Source of the DNA: Sapria himalayana
Lineage: Eukaryota > Streptophyta > Magnoliopsida > Malpighiales > Rafflesiaceae
Assembly (NCBI GenBank): GCA_029783825.1
Contig: JAREIK010000373.1
Span: forward strand, 181,749 to 245,748
Direction: 5' to 3'
Length of the DNA stretch: 64,000 bases
Of the stretch, positions 1 through 12,900 are shown one piece after another. A program made the translations under genes and the position numbers. The notes below the pieces were generated by a model, which was given only the letters and a program-made list of their open reading frames with translations, was not told the origin of the DNA and ran no database searches. Numbering within the stretch: the first letter of the stretch is position 1; the number at the start of each line of letters is the position of its first letter.

Positions 1-244
1 CAAATAGATAGATAGACAAATAAACAAATATACATATAGATAGATAAACAGATAGACATATAGACAAATAGACAGATAGATATATATAAGATAGAAAAAA
101 TGACTAAGAGACACATAGATAGATAGACAGATAGATAGACACACAAATAGACAGATAGAGAGATTGATAGTTATACAATTAGATAGACAAACATATAAAC
201 ATATATATAGATAAACCATATAGATAGATAAATTGATTGACATA
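1..244. repeat. Degenerate TAGA/GATA tetranucleotide tract (reverse orientation)
   Basis: The tract is built from TAGA, CAGA, CAAA and CATA four-base steps. It is the reverse complement of the TCTA/TCTG/TTTG family that fills 22200-34750 and 60470-64000. It ends exactly where a CACTA terminus starts at 245, so it is probably the edge of a larger array outside the window. No gene is visible. Confidence 0.9.
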
Positions 245-1215
245 CACTACAAGAAAATATTGATTAACTAGGGAATTTTAGCTAGGGATCAATCCCTAGC
301 TAATTTTCAAGGGATTAGCTTGGGAATAACAAGGGATTGATGATTTTTTTTATGAAAAAAAAAGCTACAGATTAGTGAGGAAAAACTTTTCGAAATTCTG
401 CTAAAGAAAAGCGAGAATTTTAGCGATGGATTAGCGACGGTAAATTTTTGTAAATTCTGCTCAATAAAGTGAGAATTTTATTGAAGGATTTAGCGACGGA
501 TCAAAATTAAAAATTTTTGTAAATTTTGTTAAAGAAAAGCAGAGATTTTAGCTACGGATATTACGAAAAAATATCCCTCGCTAATAAAAGCCTGAAATTA
601 GTGACAGAATTAGCGATAGATTTTCTCTAGCTAATTTTTAGCGATGAATTTAGCGACGGAATTTTCTTTGTTAATAAAAGCATTGATTTAGCTATGGATT
701 TAGCGATAGAGTTTCCATTGCTAATAAAATCCATGATTTAGCGACAGATTTAATGTTAGATTTTCTCTTGCTAATAAAATTCATGATTTAGCGACTGATT
801 TAGTGATAGATTTTTTCTTGCTAATAAAATCAATAATTTAGTGATGGATTTAGCGACGGACTTTTCCTTGCTTATAAAATACATGATTTAGCGACGAACT
901 TAGCGACAACCATTCCCTTGCTAATAAAATCCATATTTTAGCTATGGATTTAGCTAGCGAATATCCCTAGCTAATAATATCGTTAAATTAGTGATAAATT
1001 TAGCGATGCAATTTTCGTAGAAAATAAAATCCTTAATTTTGCGACAGATTTATGTACAGAATTTTTTTAGCTAATAAAATTTGTAATTTAGCAATGGATT
1101 TAGCGATGGATTTTCTCGAGCTAATAAAATTCATAAAGTAGTGATAAATTTTCTCTAGCTTATAAAATCTGTAATTTAGCTATGGATTTAGCGATGGTAT
1201 TTCCCTAGCCAATAT
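245..1215 (+). repeat. CACTA 5' terminus and 50-bp-period subterminal repeats
   Basis: After the CACTACAAGAAAA terminus comes an inverted motif (GCTAGGGATC / GATCCCTAGC-like, 270-300). Degenerate copies of TAGCGACGGATTTAGCGA then alternate with TTGCTAATAAAAT. The CTAATAAAAT phase marker recurs near 671, 721, 771, 821, 871, 921, 970, 1021, 1070 and 1120, so the unit is almost exactly 50 bp. Subterminal repeats of this type are known binding sites for the element's own DNA-binding protein in the En/Spm family. A role here is inferred from that. Confidence 0.9.
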
Positions 1216-2382
1216 TTAATTATATAATTTTTTTATTTGTTATTTGTTTTAATATTTTATTTAATTTTGTTTATTAAATTTATGTTATTGGTCTATAGTT
1301 GAGCAATCCTTGAAGTACACATTCAATCGTTGAAATACACATTCTTCTCATAAAATAAAAAAATGATATTATAAATAAATTAATTAAAATATATAAAAAT
1401 ACAAAAAAAAATTATATTAATAAGGACTAAAATAACTATTTTTATGATGTATTAATTTTTTAAAAAATTATATAAAAAAAAATTTTTAAATTTTTAATTA
1501 AGAAACTAAATAATTTAAATTAAAGTAACATTAAATAATTAATTCAATAAGTATAATAATTTTTTCGATAATTTAAAAATCAAATTAACATGCATTTAAA
1601 TTTCTACTAATTTAATTGTAAATTAATTCATTGTATGATAAAATAGAAAATATTTTCAAAAATATCTGAATTGATGAATAAACTAGTAAATATAAATATA
1701 TTATAAGTATTAAAAAAATTTTATGATATTAGAAAACTTTTAAAAAAATAAATAATACAAATCTTGAAAATCTTGAAATATAATAAAAATATAATTTTTT
1801 CAATAAAGATAAAAGAAAATAAAATAATAATTTTAAATAAATATATAGATGTTTAATCCTACTAAATTTAATAAAAATTAAACAATTGAGTAATATTTTT
1901 ACAATTAGCTTTAAACATTAATTTTTTTTAAAATAATAAATATTACTTTTTTAAATTATCTTCTCATTTTAAGTAATTTTTTGAATTTTAATATTATTAA
2001 TTATATCAAATAATATGAAATTTTATGCGTTAAAATTATTTCATATGATCTTCGTAAAAATTAATATGAATTCTTAAAAATTTATAATCATAAAAAATAA
2101 ATTTTTATAGATTTTTTAACATCATGAGTATTTTATAACTATTAGGCGAGTGGCTAGAAGACAAATCATCTTTTCATTTATATCTTATTATATCAAGTTT
2201 GTTAATTTCATACCTATTTAATATTTTTTTAAATGCAAAATATATATTTTTTATTGTTTATATATTTATTGTTTAATTAATATTATAATAAAAAATTGTA
2301 AGGTGTTTGTTTATCATTCATACCTTGCTACACTGCACATTAATTTTGTTGAAAAAATTTTGATAGTAAATAAAAGTAATGA

Positions 2383-2437
<55 letters not shown>

Positions 2438-2480
2438 TATTTAATGTTTTAATATTTAAAAATATAAATATTTTCCTAAA
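1216..2480. other. AT-rich non-coding interior shared by both CACTA copies
   Basis: This stretch is very AT-rich and has no credible reading frame. It is clearly related to 35646-36840 in copy 2: both share TTGGTCTATG-like words after the subterminal array, the ATATTAATAAGGACTAAA word, and a TAGAAGACAAATCATCTTTTC-like word near 2155 and 36578. It ends in a (TA)n run at about 2385-2432. The conservation shows that it belongs to the element. Confidence 0.75.
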
Positions 2481-2889
2481 ATATACATTCTCTCTCTAGA
2501 CTTGATGCATCTCTAACACGTGAACCGAAGTCCTCCGCATTCCACCTATCTCTCGATGTCGATACAACTAAAATTAATTCAAAGTTTAAGTTTTAATTTA
2601 ATATTGATTTGATCTACGTTATGCTTTTATTCTTCATCGATTATCTTGGATTGTTTAATCGAAGAGTAAGCGTTTTTATTCTATTTTTTTATAATATTGA
2701 ATACCCAATGTCCTTAGTTGGGAGGTTCTAGCTTCATCCGAGTCTAGAGTCTAACATATTATGGCATTCATTTACTTTAATAAATTCATCAATTCAATTC
2801 TTGAGTATCAACCTAAACAAATATATACAGATTTTGTCTGATAGTATGTGTTCTGCTTATACTTATGCTTATCCTATAATTAAATATGA
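2481..2889. other. Unassigned AT-rich spacer
   Basis: I see no gene, RNA or recognisable repeat here. The match to CACTA copy 2 stops around 2480. This is therefore probably inserted DNA, perhaps the upstream flank of the Mutator-like relic that follows. Confidence 0.4.
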
Positions 2890-4110
2890 TATGCTAATGA
2901 GAAGTTGATGAAGTGTTATTTGAACTTCAATGCAATTACTATAAATTACCACTGGTTGAGTTGTTAAAACAAACACAACAACTTTTGTTGAGTTACCCCA
3001 TTTATTTACTAGTCATTTCGAGGAACTTTTTGTTGTATATTCTAAATCTATCTAAGGTTGTTGGCCTAATATAACTATCAAAATGTTGCATATGATTGAC
3101 TTTTATGGCGAGACCATTTTATCTAGAATCTCATATGAAGCTAATAATTATATGTTTCCCTTTAGTATTATGTGTGATAAGCTCAAAAAATTATAATGAT
3201 TGACTTTATTTTTAGAAAATATGAAAAGTGTTGTCGGTGAAAAAGATATCATCATTATATCTAATAGGCACATATCATCATTATATCAATATGCACCCAA
3301 CACTTATTCATATCATTCTTCGACTAATTGGCGTAGAAAATCATATTTATTACTATTGGCACTTAAATTAATTTTTTATTAGTATTTTTGTTAAATATAA
3401 TACTCATGAACTAGAATACTAATCCATTGATAGTCTTGCATTTATTAGGTTGAATAATGGTTATAATTTTTGATTGGAAGAACTACAAAAATTTAAGGAA
3501 AATCTAATAACATGGGTTAAATCACATGAGCCAAAATACTGAACAATGTCTGAGTTCCCAAAAAAATATGAGAAAAAACAAAAAAATAATTTCGTTGAGT
3601 CCTTCAATTCTTAACTTTGTGTTGAACATCATCATTGGACATGTATCTTTCTAATGAAACATACGGAATAGTAGGTAATATATAACATTTCCAAGAGTCA
3701 ATCATTACTAGTGGCTCTATTGATTAATGTTGTTTTTAGAGTTTGCACTAGTTAGACTTATACTAACATTGAAAACATGAATAGAAAGTGCACATGTAGA
3801 AATTAGTAAATGTTTGGAATCCTAAGTGAGCATGCACGTGCAACATTACTATTGATTGGTCAATCCATGATTGAGGTAATTGATATAAATTCATCAACCG
3901 GGAGTTGATATATTAATGATCACAATCAAGTATTAAGATGAACAGCATGCCATTAATTTGTAAAGATACTATGTATTGGGTGTGACATCATTTAGTTCTC
4001 ATTATACCCTCCTCACTCTAAATACCTTGATTCTCAATTTATGAATAAATAGACTATGTTTTGTTTCAAATGAAACATGACTAGGCATAATAGAAGACTT
4101 GCAAGAATCT
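2890..4110 (+). pseudogene. Mutator-like element (MULE/MuDR) transposase relic
   Basis: Translating in shifting frames recovers the order of motifs expected for a MULE transposase. Near 3092 is MIDFYGE, then EANNYMFPF, resembling the start of the MULE catalytic domain. Near 3215-3275 is VVGEKDIIIISNRH, resembling the ISDRH segment. Near 3478-3660 are ENLITWVKSHEPKY, TMSEFPKKY, NNFVESFNS and then HHHWTCIFLMKH. Near 3787-3850 is CTC followed by GILSEHA, resembling a SWIM zinc finger with one cysteine lost. Near 4050-4105 is a decayed zinc-knuckle-like NMTRHNRR. At least two frameshifts and several stops break it, and no terminal inverted repeats were found. The family assignment rests on remembered motifs, without a search. 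It lies inside CACTA copy 1 and is absent from copy 2. Confidence 0.75.
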
Positions 4111-5711
4111 ATCAGTATAATTTTATATCTTCTTTTTTATTGATTGTATTAATACCTATATCATACAACTTATTCTGAGATCATCTTTATATGGTGTACT
4201 GTTGATTACTAGGTAGTAATATTTATCATTGATGAATGGCTATTTATTATCATCCATATACATATAACATATTACTACTACTAATACACATACACACACA
4301 CAAACACATACTGATGGTAACATGGTGCTGCTATAATATATTACAATAGTATGCATATATTATATTTTATATTTATATTTATAAATATATAAATATGATG
4401 TAACATGTAACAATGATTATATATATACTACACTATATATAAATATATACTAGAATTAGCATTTAAATTTATGCAAAATTAAAATTGATGAAAAACTCTT
4501 TGAGTGTATATATAGTGTTGCTAATATTTTTTACTTGAGGTGTGCTTGATGTGGAGCATGCGATATTGCTCGCGGTGTGCTTAGTATGAAGCATTGCTTT
4601 TGCTCTAATTTCTTCTGAAAAATACTTTAGTAATCCATGTGTTTTCTATTTTAATTTACTTCACTTATGAATGGTTAAATCAAGATATGATTTTTGTGAT
4701 TTATGTTTTGTATTATGTGGTATTTGATTTAAGCAATGTGTATCTAGGTATAATTATTTGTGATGATGTGTGGTGTGCACTGTGAATTATATTTATAAAT
4801 ATACTAAAAAAATATTTTGGTCTACCACTAATTTTTATCATCAATGTGGGCAACTTTTGTGTATACATTGCACTATTTATTTAATTCCACTCTGAAATAG
4901 TAAAGGTTCATAAAAACAGAAAATTTATTTATACGTTATAATTATAAATTTGAAATCACCAAAATAAAACCAACTAGTTTTGGGATTGGGTCATATTTCA
5001 ATACTAGTTATTGATATTCGAGTTTCCTACACACACCCACATATTATATATATATTACAAGACCCTAATCACAATTTTTAACTTTTTATACCATAAGGCA
5101 CAGTATGTTTTCAATAATAATCATTACAAATAATTTCTTCATGAAAATAAATGATTTCTAATGTCTTTCAATGAATGTTCTACTAATTTTTCTTAATATT
5201 TATAATTATGTGAAAATTTTGTTTAAACAAAGATTCTATTTTGATTGATGTATATCCATTATTAATAATTTTGAGATTTATAAAGATATTAGATGATACT
5301 TAACAAATTTCAATACTTATCCATATGTTAGATTTTTCATATTGTTTGTGTATTTTCTTCTTGATAATGTTCGACAATACTCATTGTGTACCAAAGAGAG
5401 TCGACACACATTAGTTATCAAACATGCTCTTTAATGGAATACAATTTTTAGAAGCTAGATAATAATATTTAACAATATACAAGGCTTTTCAATATTATCT
5501 GATGATATTGATTCAAAGACAACTAATATTTTTCTAAAATAACAGACTCTTTTATAGAAATAGATTATATTTGATATAATTTGGAAAAGTTTGAAGTAGC
5601 TTGAATATGTCAGATATCATCAATATTATTGATACCTTCTCAATGATTTCAATAATATTCGATACTATTTTTGCCTCTTGTTATATTATAATATTTTTAT
5701 ATATGTCCTAT
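4111..5711. other. Unassigned AT-rich stretch
   Basis: No gene was recognised. The only visible landmarks are short CA runs near 4290-4310 and 5028-5040 and (TA)n runs. There is no convincing match elsewhere in the window. It may include the 3' part of the Mutator-like element or old CACTA interior. Confidence 0.4.
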
Positions 5712-5812
5712 CACTACAAGAAAATATCGATTTAACTAGGAAATTTTAGCTAGGGATCAATCCCTAGCTAAATTTCAAGGGATTAGCTAGGGAATAGCAA
5801 GGGATGGATGAT
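5712..5812 (+). mobile_element. Second CACTA-type 5' terminus (nested or fragmentary)
   Basis: CACTACAAGAAAATATCGAT starts at 5712. The next about 90 bp follow the left end at 245 closely, including GCTAGGGATCAATCCCTAGC and CAAGGGATTAGCTAGGGAAT. After about 5812 the similarity stops and there is no TAGCGACGGA array. This is either the left end of a second, nested CACTA copy that has lost its subterminal array, or a stray terminal fragment. Orientation matches the main element. Confidence 0.8.
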
Positions 5813-7156
5813 TTTGGGTTGGGTTTGGGAGAAGGGTAGGTAGATAAAAAAAGTATAATATTTTAAATCTATAATATTTTTGATTTAGATAGAGGATATA
5901 AAATTATTAAAAATATTTAGAAATTTTTAATATTTATAATCCCCATAATGTCATGCAACACAATAGATTTTTTTTACCAAAAAATGTATTATCAACTTCA
6001 ATTTATGATTTTAGTTATAACAATGTAGTTTATTATTACTCTAACAATTCAAACATTTACCAAATTTATATTAACTATAATTTATACCATTAACAACTGT
6101 GGATTATGAAGAGTTTGGGTATCTCTGTAACGTGGATGAATTTCATGCCATACAAGAGTATTCTCCTTAAAAAACATTCGTTAGAACACACTTTATCCTG
6201 CCATGTTAATAACATCATCTTTTAACACACACTAATTTTTTTGTGCTGCAATATGTTTATTTTAAACTATTTAAAAAACTAATATATATGAGTAGTAATT
6301 ATTAGTTGAACTTTGTAGTTATTAGTTGAGTACCATAACTATTAATTGTAACATACAAGCTTGCATCTAAGTTTCATGTTTCACAAAATTTGTGGCAGAT
6401 GTATCTTGTAATAAATAGTAATAAAGAATATAAGAAAATATGAGAAGTATTATGGAAATGTATGTATCATTAATGAAACATTATATTATTAAATATTATT
6501 CAATATATGTGAGTACTCTTTTATGTGAGTACTCTTTTATAGTTTAATATGATATAAACATATTTATCAATTAATTTTTAGTCCATAACATATATTATTA
6601 AATATTATTTCATATTTTAATAAAATAAATATAAATTATTATAATTTCAATAACATCAATACAATATAATAAAAAAATAGTAACATATCATAAAAATACA
6701 ACAAAATAAATTATAAAGCACATTAATAAGTTCTAAATAAAAATAAAAATTTCAAAACTATTGAGAATTATATTGTATTTTTATATTTTTTTATCTTGAG
6801 ATACTAGGATGAGATGATTCATATAGATTAAAAGTATTTATAGTTTCTTTTAGTATTTATAAGTGAATTTTTATTTTATATAATAATTGATAATGTCATT
6901 TTATAATTTTTATTCATAATATTATATTATTGTGAGTTTTTATTTATTTTATTCAGTTGTTTAATTTTTATGGGAATACTCGATATGTATTAATCTTCAT
7001 ATATTTTTTTAAATATATATAAATTGGACATGAAAATATATGGAAGAAATTTATGATGCTTTAGCAGAACATCTCTTCGCTATAGAAGCAGTAGTAAATG
7101 GCCATTCAAAGTAACTTCCTCCTCATGTGGAAAATTGTATAAATATAGTTTTTTTT
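5813..7156. other. Unassigned AT-rich stretch
   Basis: No gene or RNA was recognised. A short direct duplication (TGAGTACTCTTTTATG-type) is visible near 6510-6540. Nothing else supports a function. Confidence 0.4.
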
Positions 7157-9060
7157 TCTCTCCCTAAATATCATTGCTAGCCATAGTTTAGATATTTGTT
7201 GAAGTTGTATGACTATATATAAATAGTTGTATAACTATATATAAATAATTGTATAACTTTATAACACTCTATATAATTAAATATAATGATATTTGTAAGA
7301 ATGTATACATATATGTAAATCTATATATTTATTTAAAACTTTATATATTTATGTATAACTATTTGTTTAAATATATCTATATATAACTATATGTTTAACT
7401 ATATAAAAGTATTTATAGTTATATATACTATATGTATAATAACATATAATTATAAATAATTGTATCTTATTATATGTATTACTATAAAAGCTTTATACAT
7501 AACTATATTTAATTATATAATTTACAACTTATATTTAATATACATTTGTATATATTAGTATTCAAAAATGTATTTTACTATATCTATACCTATACATAAC
7601 TATAGGTTTAGATATATAAAATTATATAAATAAATATATATACCGACATGTATAAATATAAGTTTAACTATACATGTAACTACATGGATAACTACATGTA
7701 ACTATATTAATAATTACATTTATAACAACATGTCATATTATGTTTAATTATATGTGTATAACTATATATAAATATTTTTAAAACTAAATAAAACTTTATA
7801 TAATTAAATATAACTATATTTTTAACTATTTATACATATATGTATGCATATATGTAAATCTATATGCTTGTTTATGACTTTGTATATATTTATGTATAAC
7901 TAAATATAACTACTCATATGAATATATATATTTATATATAACTAAATGCTTAATGATATATAATTTTTTATAACTATATATATTATATGTATAATAACAT
8001 ATAACTATACATAATTTTATATAATTAATGTATAACCTATATTTATATATATAATTAACATATATTTAATATACATTTTTATATATTAGTATAAAAAATG
8101 TATTTTGGTATAACCATACCTATACATAACTATATGTATAAATATATAAAATTATATGAACAAATATATATACATACATGTATAAAATTATAAGTTTAAC
8201 TATACGTGTAACTATATGTATAATTACATGTAACTATATTTATAATTAGATGTATAATGACATACAACATCATATTTAATTATATGTGTATAACTATATA
8301 TAAATATTTCTAAAACTAAATAAAACTTAATATAATTAAATATAACTATATTTTTAACTATTTATACATATATGTATACATATATGTTAATCTATACACT
8401 TATTTATAACTTTGTATATATTTATGTATAACTAAATATAACTACTCATATGATATATATATATATATATATATCTCTAAATGTTTAAAAATATATAAGT
8501 TTTTATAACTATATATATTATATATATAATAACATATAACTATACATAATTTAATATTATTAATGTATAACCTATATTTAAATATATAATTAACAACATA
8601 TATTTAATATACATTTTTATATATTAGTATAAAAAATGTATTTAAGTATATCCATACCTATACATAACTATATGTATAAATATATAAAATTATATGAACA
8701 AATATATATCCATACATGTATAAATATAAGTTTAACTATACGTGTAACTATATCTATAACTACATGCATCAATATTTATAATTATATGTATAAAAACATA
8801 CAACACAATGCTTAACTATATGTGTTTAACCATATATAAATATTTTTATAACTATAAATAACTCTATAAATAAATATAACTTTATTTTTAATTATGTATA
8901 CATATATGTATACATATATGTAAATCTACATAATTATTTATAACTTTGTATACATTTATTTATATTTACTTATAACTACTCGTATGCGTATATTTATATA
9001 TAATTATATGTTTAACTATATGTAATTATTTATAACTACATTATTATATGTATCCTTAAC
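7157..9060. repeat. About 540-bp tandem repeat, roughly three and a half units
   Basis: A marker of the form AACTATATATAAATATTT followed by AACTAAATAAAACT recurs near 7210 (diverged), 7750, 8290 and 8825, giving a unit of about 535-545 bp. Each unit contains ATAACATATAA, CATATATTTAATATACATTT and AAGTTTAACTATA words. CACTA copy 2 has little more than one unit (46836-47470), so the repeat is an element component whose copy number changes. The first 60 bp (7157-7215) also resemble the sequence that follows the second gene (about 16078-16135 and 50768-50835). Confidence 0.85.
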
Positions 9061-9340
9061 ATATTTTTATATTTAGGATAATGTTAATTTGTTGAATTAA
9101 TTTAAAATTAAATGACATTAGATATAATATCAACAATATGTAAGCACTTAGAATGTGAGTGTTCGTTGATCAGGCTCATATATGGTATAATACATATAAG
9201 AGTCGTACACTTACCTAATCCCAGCCCTTGGGCCTCAGACTCAAATATGAACTTATGTATGAAAAAAGTTGCAATATTTGATAGGTTTATACAGAAAAAA
9301 TTTTATTTTCTTCAATATAATATTTCATTCTAACACTACA
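9061..9340 (+). other. Conserved leader region upstream of the TNP2 gene
   Basis: It matches 47471-47735 in copy 2 nearly along its whole length, sharing CCTTGGGCCTCAG and ATGAACTTATGTATGA. The short open frames in it differ between copies and show no family features. I therefore treat it as non-coding promoter or leader DNA of the element. No clear TATA box can be singled out in this AT-rich context. Confidence 0.6.
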
Positions 9341-9705
9341 CTTTCTGTCTCTCTCTCTCCACACCTGTCTAATTCCTGTCACTATATTCCTCTTTTTCTT
9401 TATGTGTCACACTCTCTCACTTGTTATTTTCTTTCTCACTCTCCTTTCTTGCTTGTTCTCTCTCACTCTCTCTTTCCCCCCTCTATCTCCCTCACACACA
9501 CACACACTCTCTCTCTCTCCCTTCCTCTCAATCTCTCTTCCTCTCTCTTTCTTTCCCTCTCTCTCCCTTTCACCAGTTCTTTCCCCCTCTCTCTCCCTCC
9601 TCTCTCTCCTTCTCTCACTCTCCCCCATCTTCCCATTTCTCTGCCCCTCTCTCTCTCCCCACCTTATCTCTTTCTCTCTCCCTCTCCTCCTTCAAACATT
9701 AAATG
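9341..9705. repeat. CT-rich polypyrimidine tract in the transposon leader
   Basis: This is an almost pure C/T run on the plus strand, interrupted by one (CA)n patch near 9493-9508. Several overlapping open frames on both strands are by-products of the low complexity. The same tract, including the CA patch, sits at the same place in copy 2 (47736-48125), about 270 bp before the TNP2 start codon. Such tracts are frequent in plant 5' leaders; any regulatory role is inference. Confidence 0.85.
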
Positions 9706-9976
9706 CCTTTTCTTTGCTTTCCTTTCTTGTGCATTATCATAATTTGCACCCTTTATCTAGTATAACTTTGATATCTATTAATCTTTATCATGCTAAAAAT
9801 TGCTTTATCTATTAATGTAGATTCTGCAAACGCATTGCCTCGATATTCATAATATTTAATTTTTAAATATTCATTTGTAAGTAAATTTATTTATTTATTT
9901 GTATATTTTGAAGTAATAGAATGGTTTATTTATAATAATGAATGTGCATTATTTTTTCTAAATAAAATAGGGCAAA

Positions 9977-12900
9977 ATGAGCTCATATTATCAGTGGATG
10001 TATAAAAGGGTTATTAATGGATTTTTGAATAAAGATTTTTTCACAAGGCTTGAAACTTTCATCAATTTTGCATGTAGTCAATCAAGATTGATGGATGGAA
10101 AAAAAAATTAGTGATCATGTAATCATCACAAATGTCAGAATATCCTTTTCGTGATGCAACCACTATAAGATATCATTTGGCTAAATATGGCTTTGAGCCA
10201 AATTATTTTGTTTGGATTTATCATGGGAAAAGTACAATGGCTCTAAATATTGACCAGAATGAGGGTATTGAATCATTTGCTTGTGGTGAAGAATCATCAA
10301 ACACATACCATAGAATGATCACGGAAGCTGCTGGTACTGACTTCAATATGGATTACATGGATGAGCCACCTAATCCTGAAGCTCAAAAATTTTATGAAAT
10401 GGTTAAAGCTGTAGATAAAAAGTTGTGGCCTAGTTGTAAAACACATTCACAATTGTCACTTGTGGCTCGACTAATGAGCATTATGTTAAAAAATCATATG
10501 TCTGAAAAATTATTTGATCAGGTAACAGAACTGATGAATGAGATTGTTCCGGATAATAATTTGATTACTAATAACTTTTACAACACTAATAAGTTACTAT
10601 GTGGAATGGGTCTACCAGTGGAAAATATTGATTATTGTTTAAATGTATGCTTGTTATATTGGGGTAGTGATAATGATTTAATTAGCTGTAAGTTTTGTGA
10701 CCATCCTCGATTTTGAAAGACACCCCGTGTTATAAATACGCTATAAAAATTGAATGGTGTCTTTAAGAAGATGTATTATTTTCCATTAATTCCTCGATTA
10801 CAGAGACTATATGCATCAAATGCTACAGGAAATGATATGAGGTAGTATTCCGAGCATGAGGTTGAAGAAGGGGTAATGCGTCATCTATCAGATTCACCTG
10901 CTTGGAAGCATTTTAATTATATACATCAAGATTTTGTAGGTGAAAGTCGAAATGTGAGATTGGGTCATTGCACTGATTGATTTCAGCCATTTGGACAATC
11001 TGGACAACAATTTTCAACATGGCCAGTGATAGTGACACCTTATAACTTGCCTCCGTAGTTGTGTATTAAGGAACAATATATGTTTTTGTCAATATTGGTT
11101 CCATGACCAAAAAATTAGAAAGTCATGCTGGATGTTTTCTTATGGCCTTTTATTTCAAAGTTAAATCATTTATGGGATGATGATGTGAATACATTTGATA
11201 TCTCAAAGAAGCAAAATTTCATTATGCGGGTAGCTCTTATGTGGATAGTAAGTGACTTTCCTACATATTCAATGTTATCTGGCTGAAGTACTATAGGATG
11301 ATTCACATGTCCGTAATGCATGACAAATTTTGATGCATTTACCCTCAAATTTAGTGGTAAACAGTCATGGTTTGATAACCATTGTAAGTTTCTACCTACG
11401 AATCATCAATTTTGAAGAAATATAACAACATTTCGGAAAAATAAAACTGTGATGACAGTTGCACCAGTAGTTCGTTCAGGAGATGATATTATTATAGAGA
11501 TTCGTAGTTTGGGTTTGAAGAAGGTAACTGAAAATGATGCTACTGGAAGTAATGGACAAATAAGTAAATTATTTGACTGGAGGAAACATAGTATATTTTC
11601 GGACTTGCCCTATTGGAAGTCTAATTTAATTCGTCATAACTTAGATCTAATGCATATTGAAAAAATATTTTTGACAATGTTTTCATCACTTTCCTTAATG
11701 TAGATGGAAAAACAAAAAGACACTTTAAAATCAAGACAAGAGCTGAATGATTACTGTCGGCATCCTAAATTGAAACTGAATGAGGAAACAAGAAAATTTT
11801 CTAAAGCTTGCTACACACTTGATAAGAAAGCAAAACAAATATTCTGTGAATGGGTTAAAAATTTAAAATTTCCTGATGGACATGTGTCAAATATGGGTAG
11901 ATGCATGGATATGAAGAATCTTAAGTTATTTGGAATGAAAATTCAGGGCTGTCATGTATTTATGCAGAGATTAATACCAATTGCATTCCGTGAATTTCTT
12001 CCATTAATTATTTGGAAGGTCCTTACAGAACTTAGTTTGTTTTTTCAAACAATTTACTGTAACCATAATCAAAATAGATGACATGGTGAGACTAGATAAT
12101 GACATTCCAATTATTATTTGTAAGCTTGAACGGATATTCCCACCAAGTTTTTTTGACTCAATGGAGCATTTGCATGTCCATTTGGCATAGTAAGCAAGGA
12201 TTACATGGCAAGTGCAATTCAGGTGGATGTATCCTTTTGAGAGGTAAATACATATAATTTGCTGTGATTTATTATTTTGTACTTTATGTAATATTATAAT
12301 TTAATCAAATTGAAACCTAACATTGTGGTTGTAGGGTATCTTCGTAAGTTGAAATTGAATGTTAGAAACAAGACAAAAGTTGAAGGCTCAATTTGTAATG
12401 CATATTTAGTAGAAGAAACATCATCTTTTTGTTCTTATTATTTTGAGGATAATGTCAATACAAGGAATAGAAATGTTCCATGGAATTATGAAGGTCATGT
12501 GATGTAGAAGATAATTCTGTGGACAAATTATTTATCTTCAAACACCCTGGAAGAGCATTTGGAAGAGCAATGAAAAGATGTATGACAGATGAAGGGTACG
12601 AAGCAACCCGGAGCTATGTTTTACTTAATTGTGAGGAGGATGCACCATACATTGAGTATGTATACACAAAATAGTTGTAGGTTTAATCATAGTTTAAATT
12701 TATCTTTAATAGGAATTATTAAAAATTGATATACATTTTTCTTAATTTTTATATTTGTGCAGTATTTATGTTGAGCAGTTAAAATATAGATAACCAGCAA
12801 TTTCCAGCAATGATGTCGATTATATGCTAGAAACTAAATTTGTTAATTGGTTCAAAAATTAAGTGAGAATTATTAAGTTTTAAATTTTTGAATTATTTAT

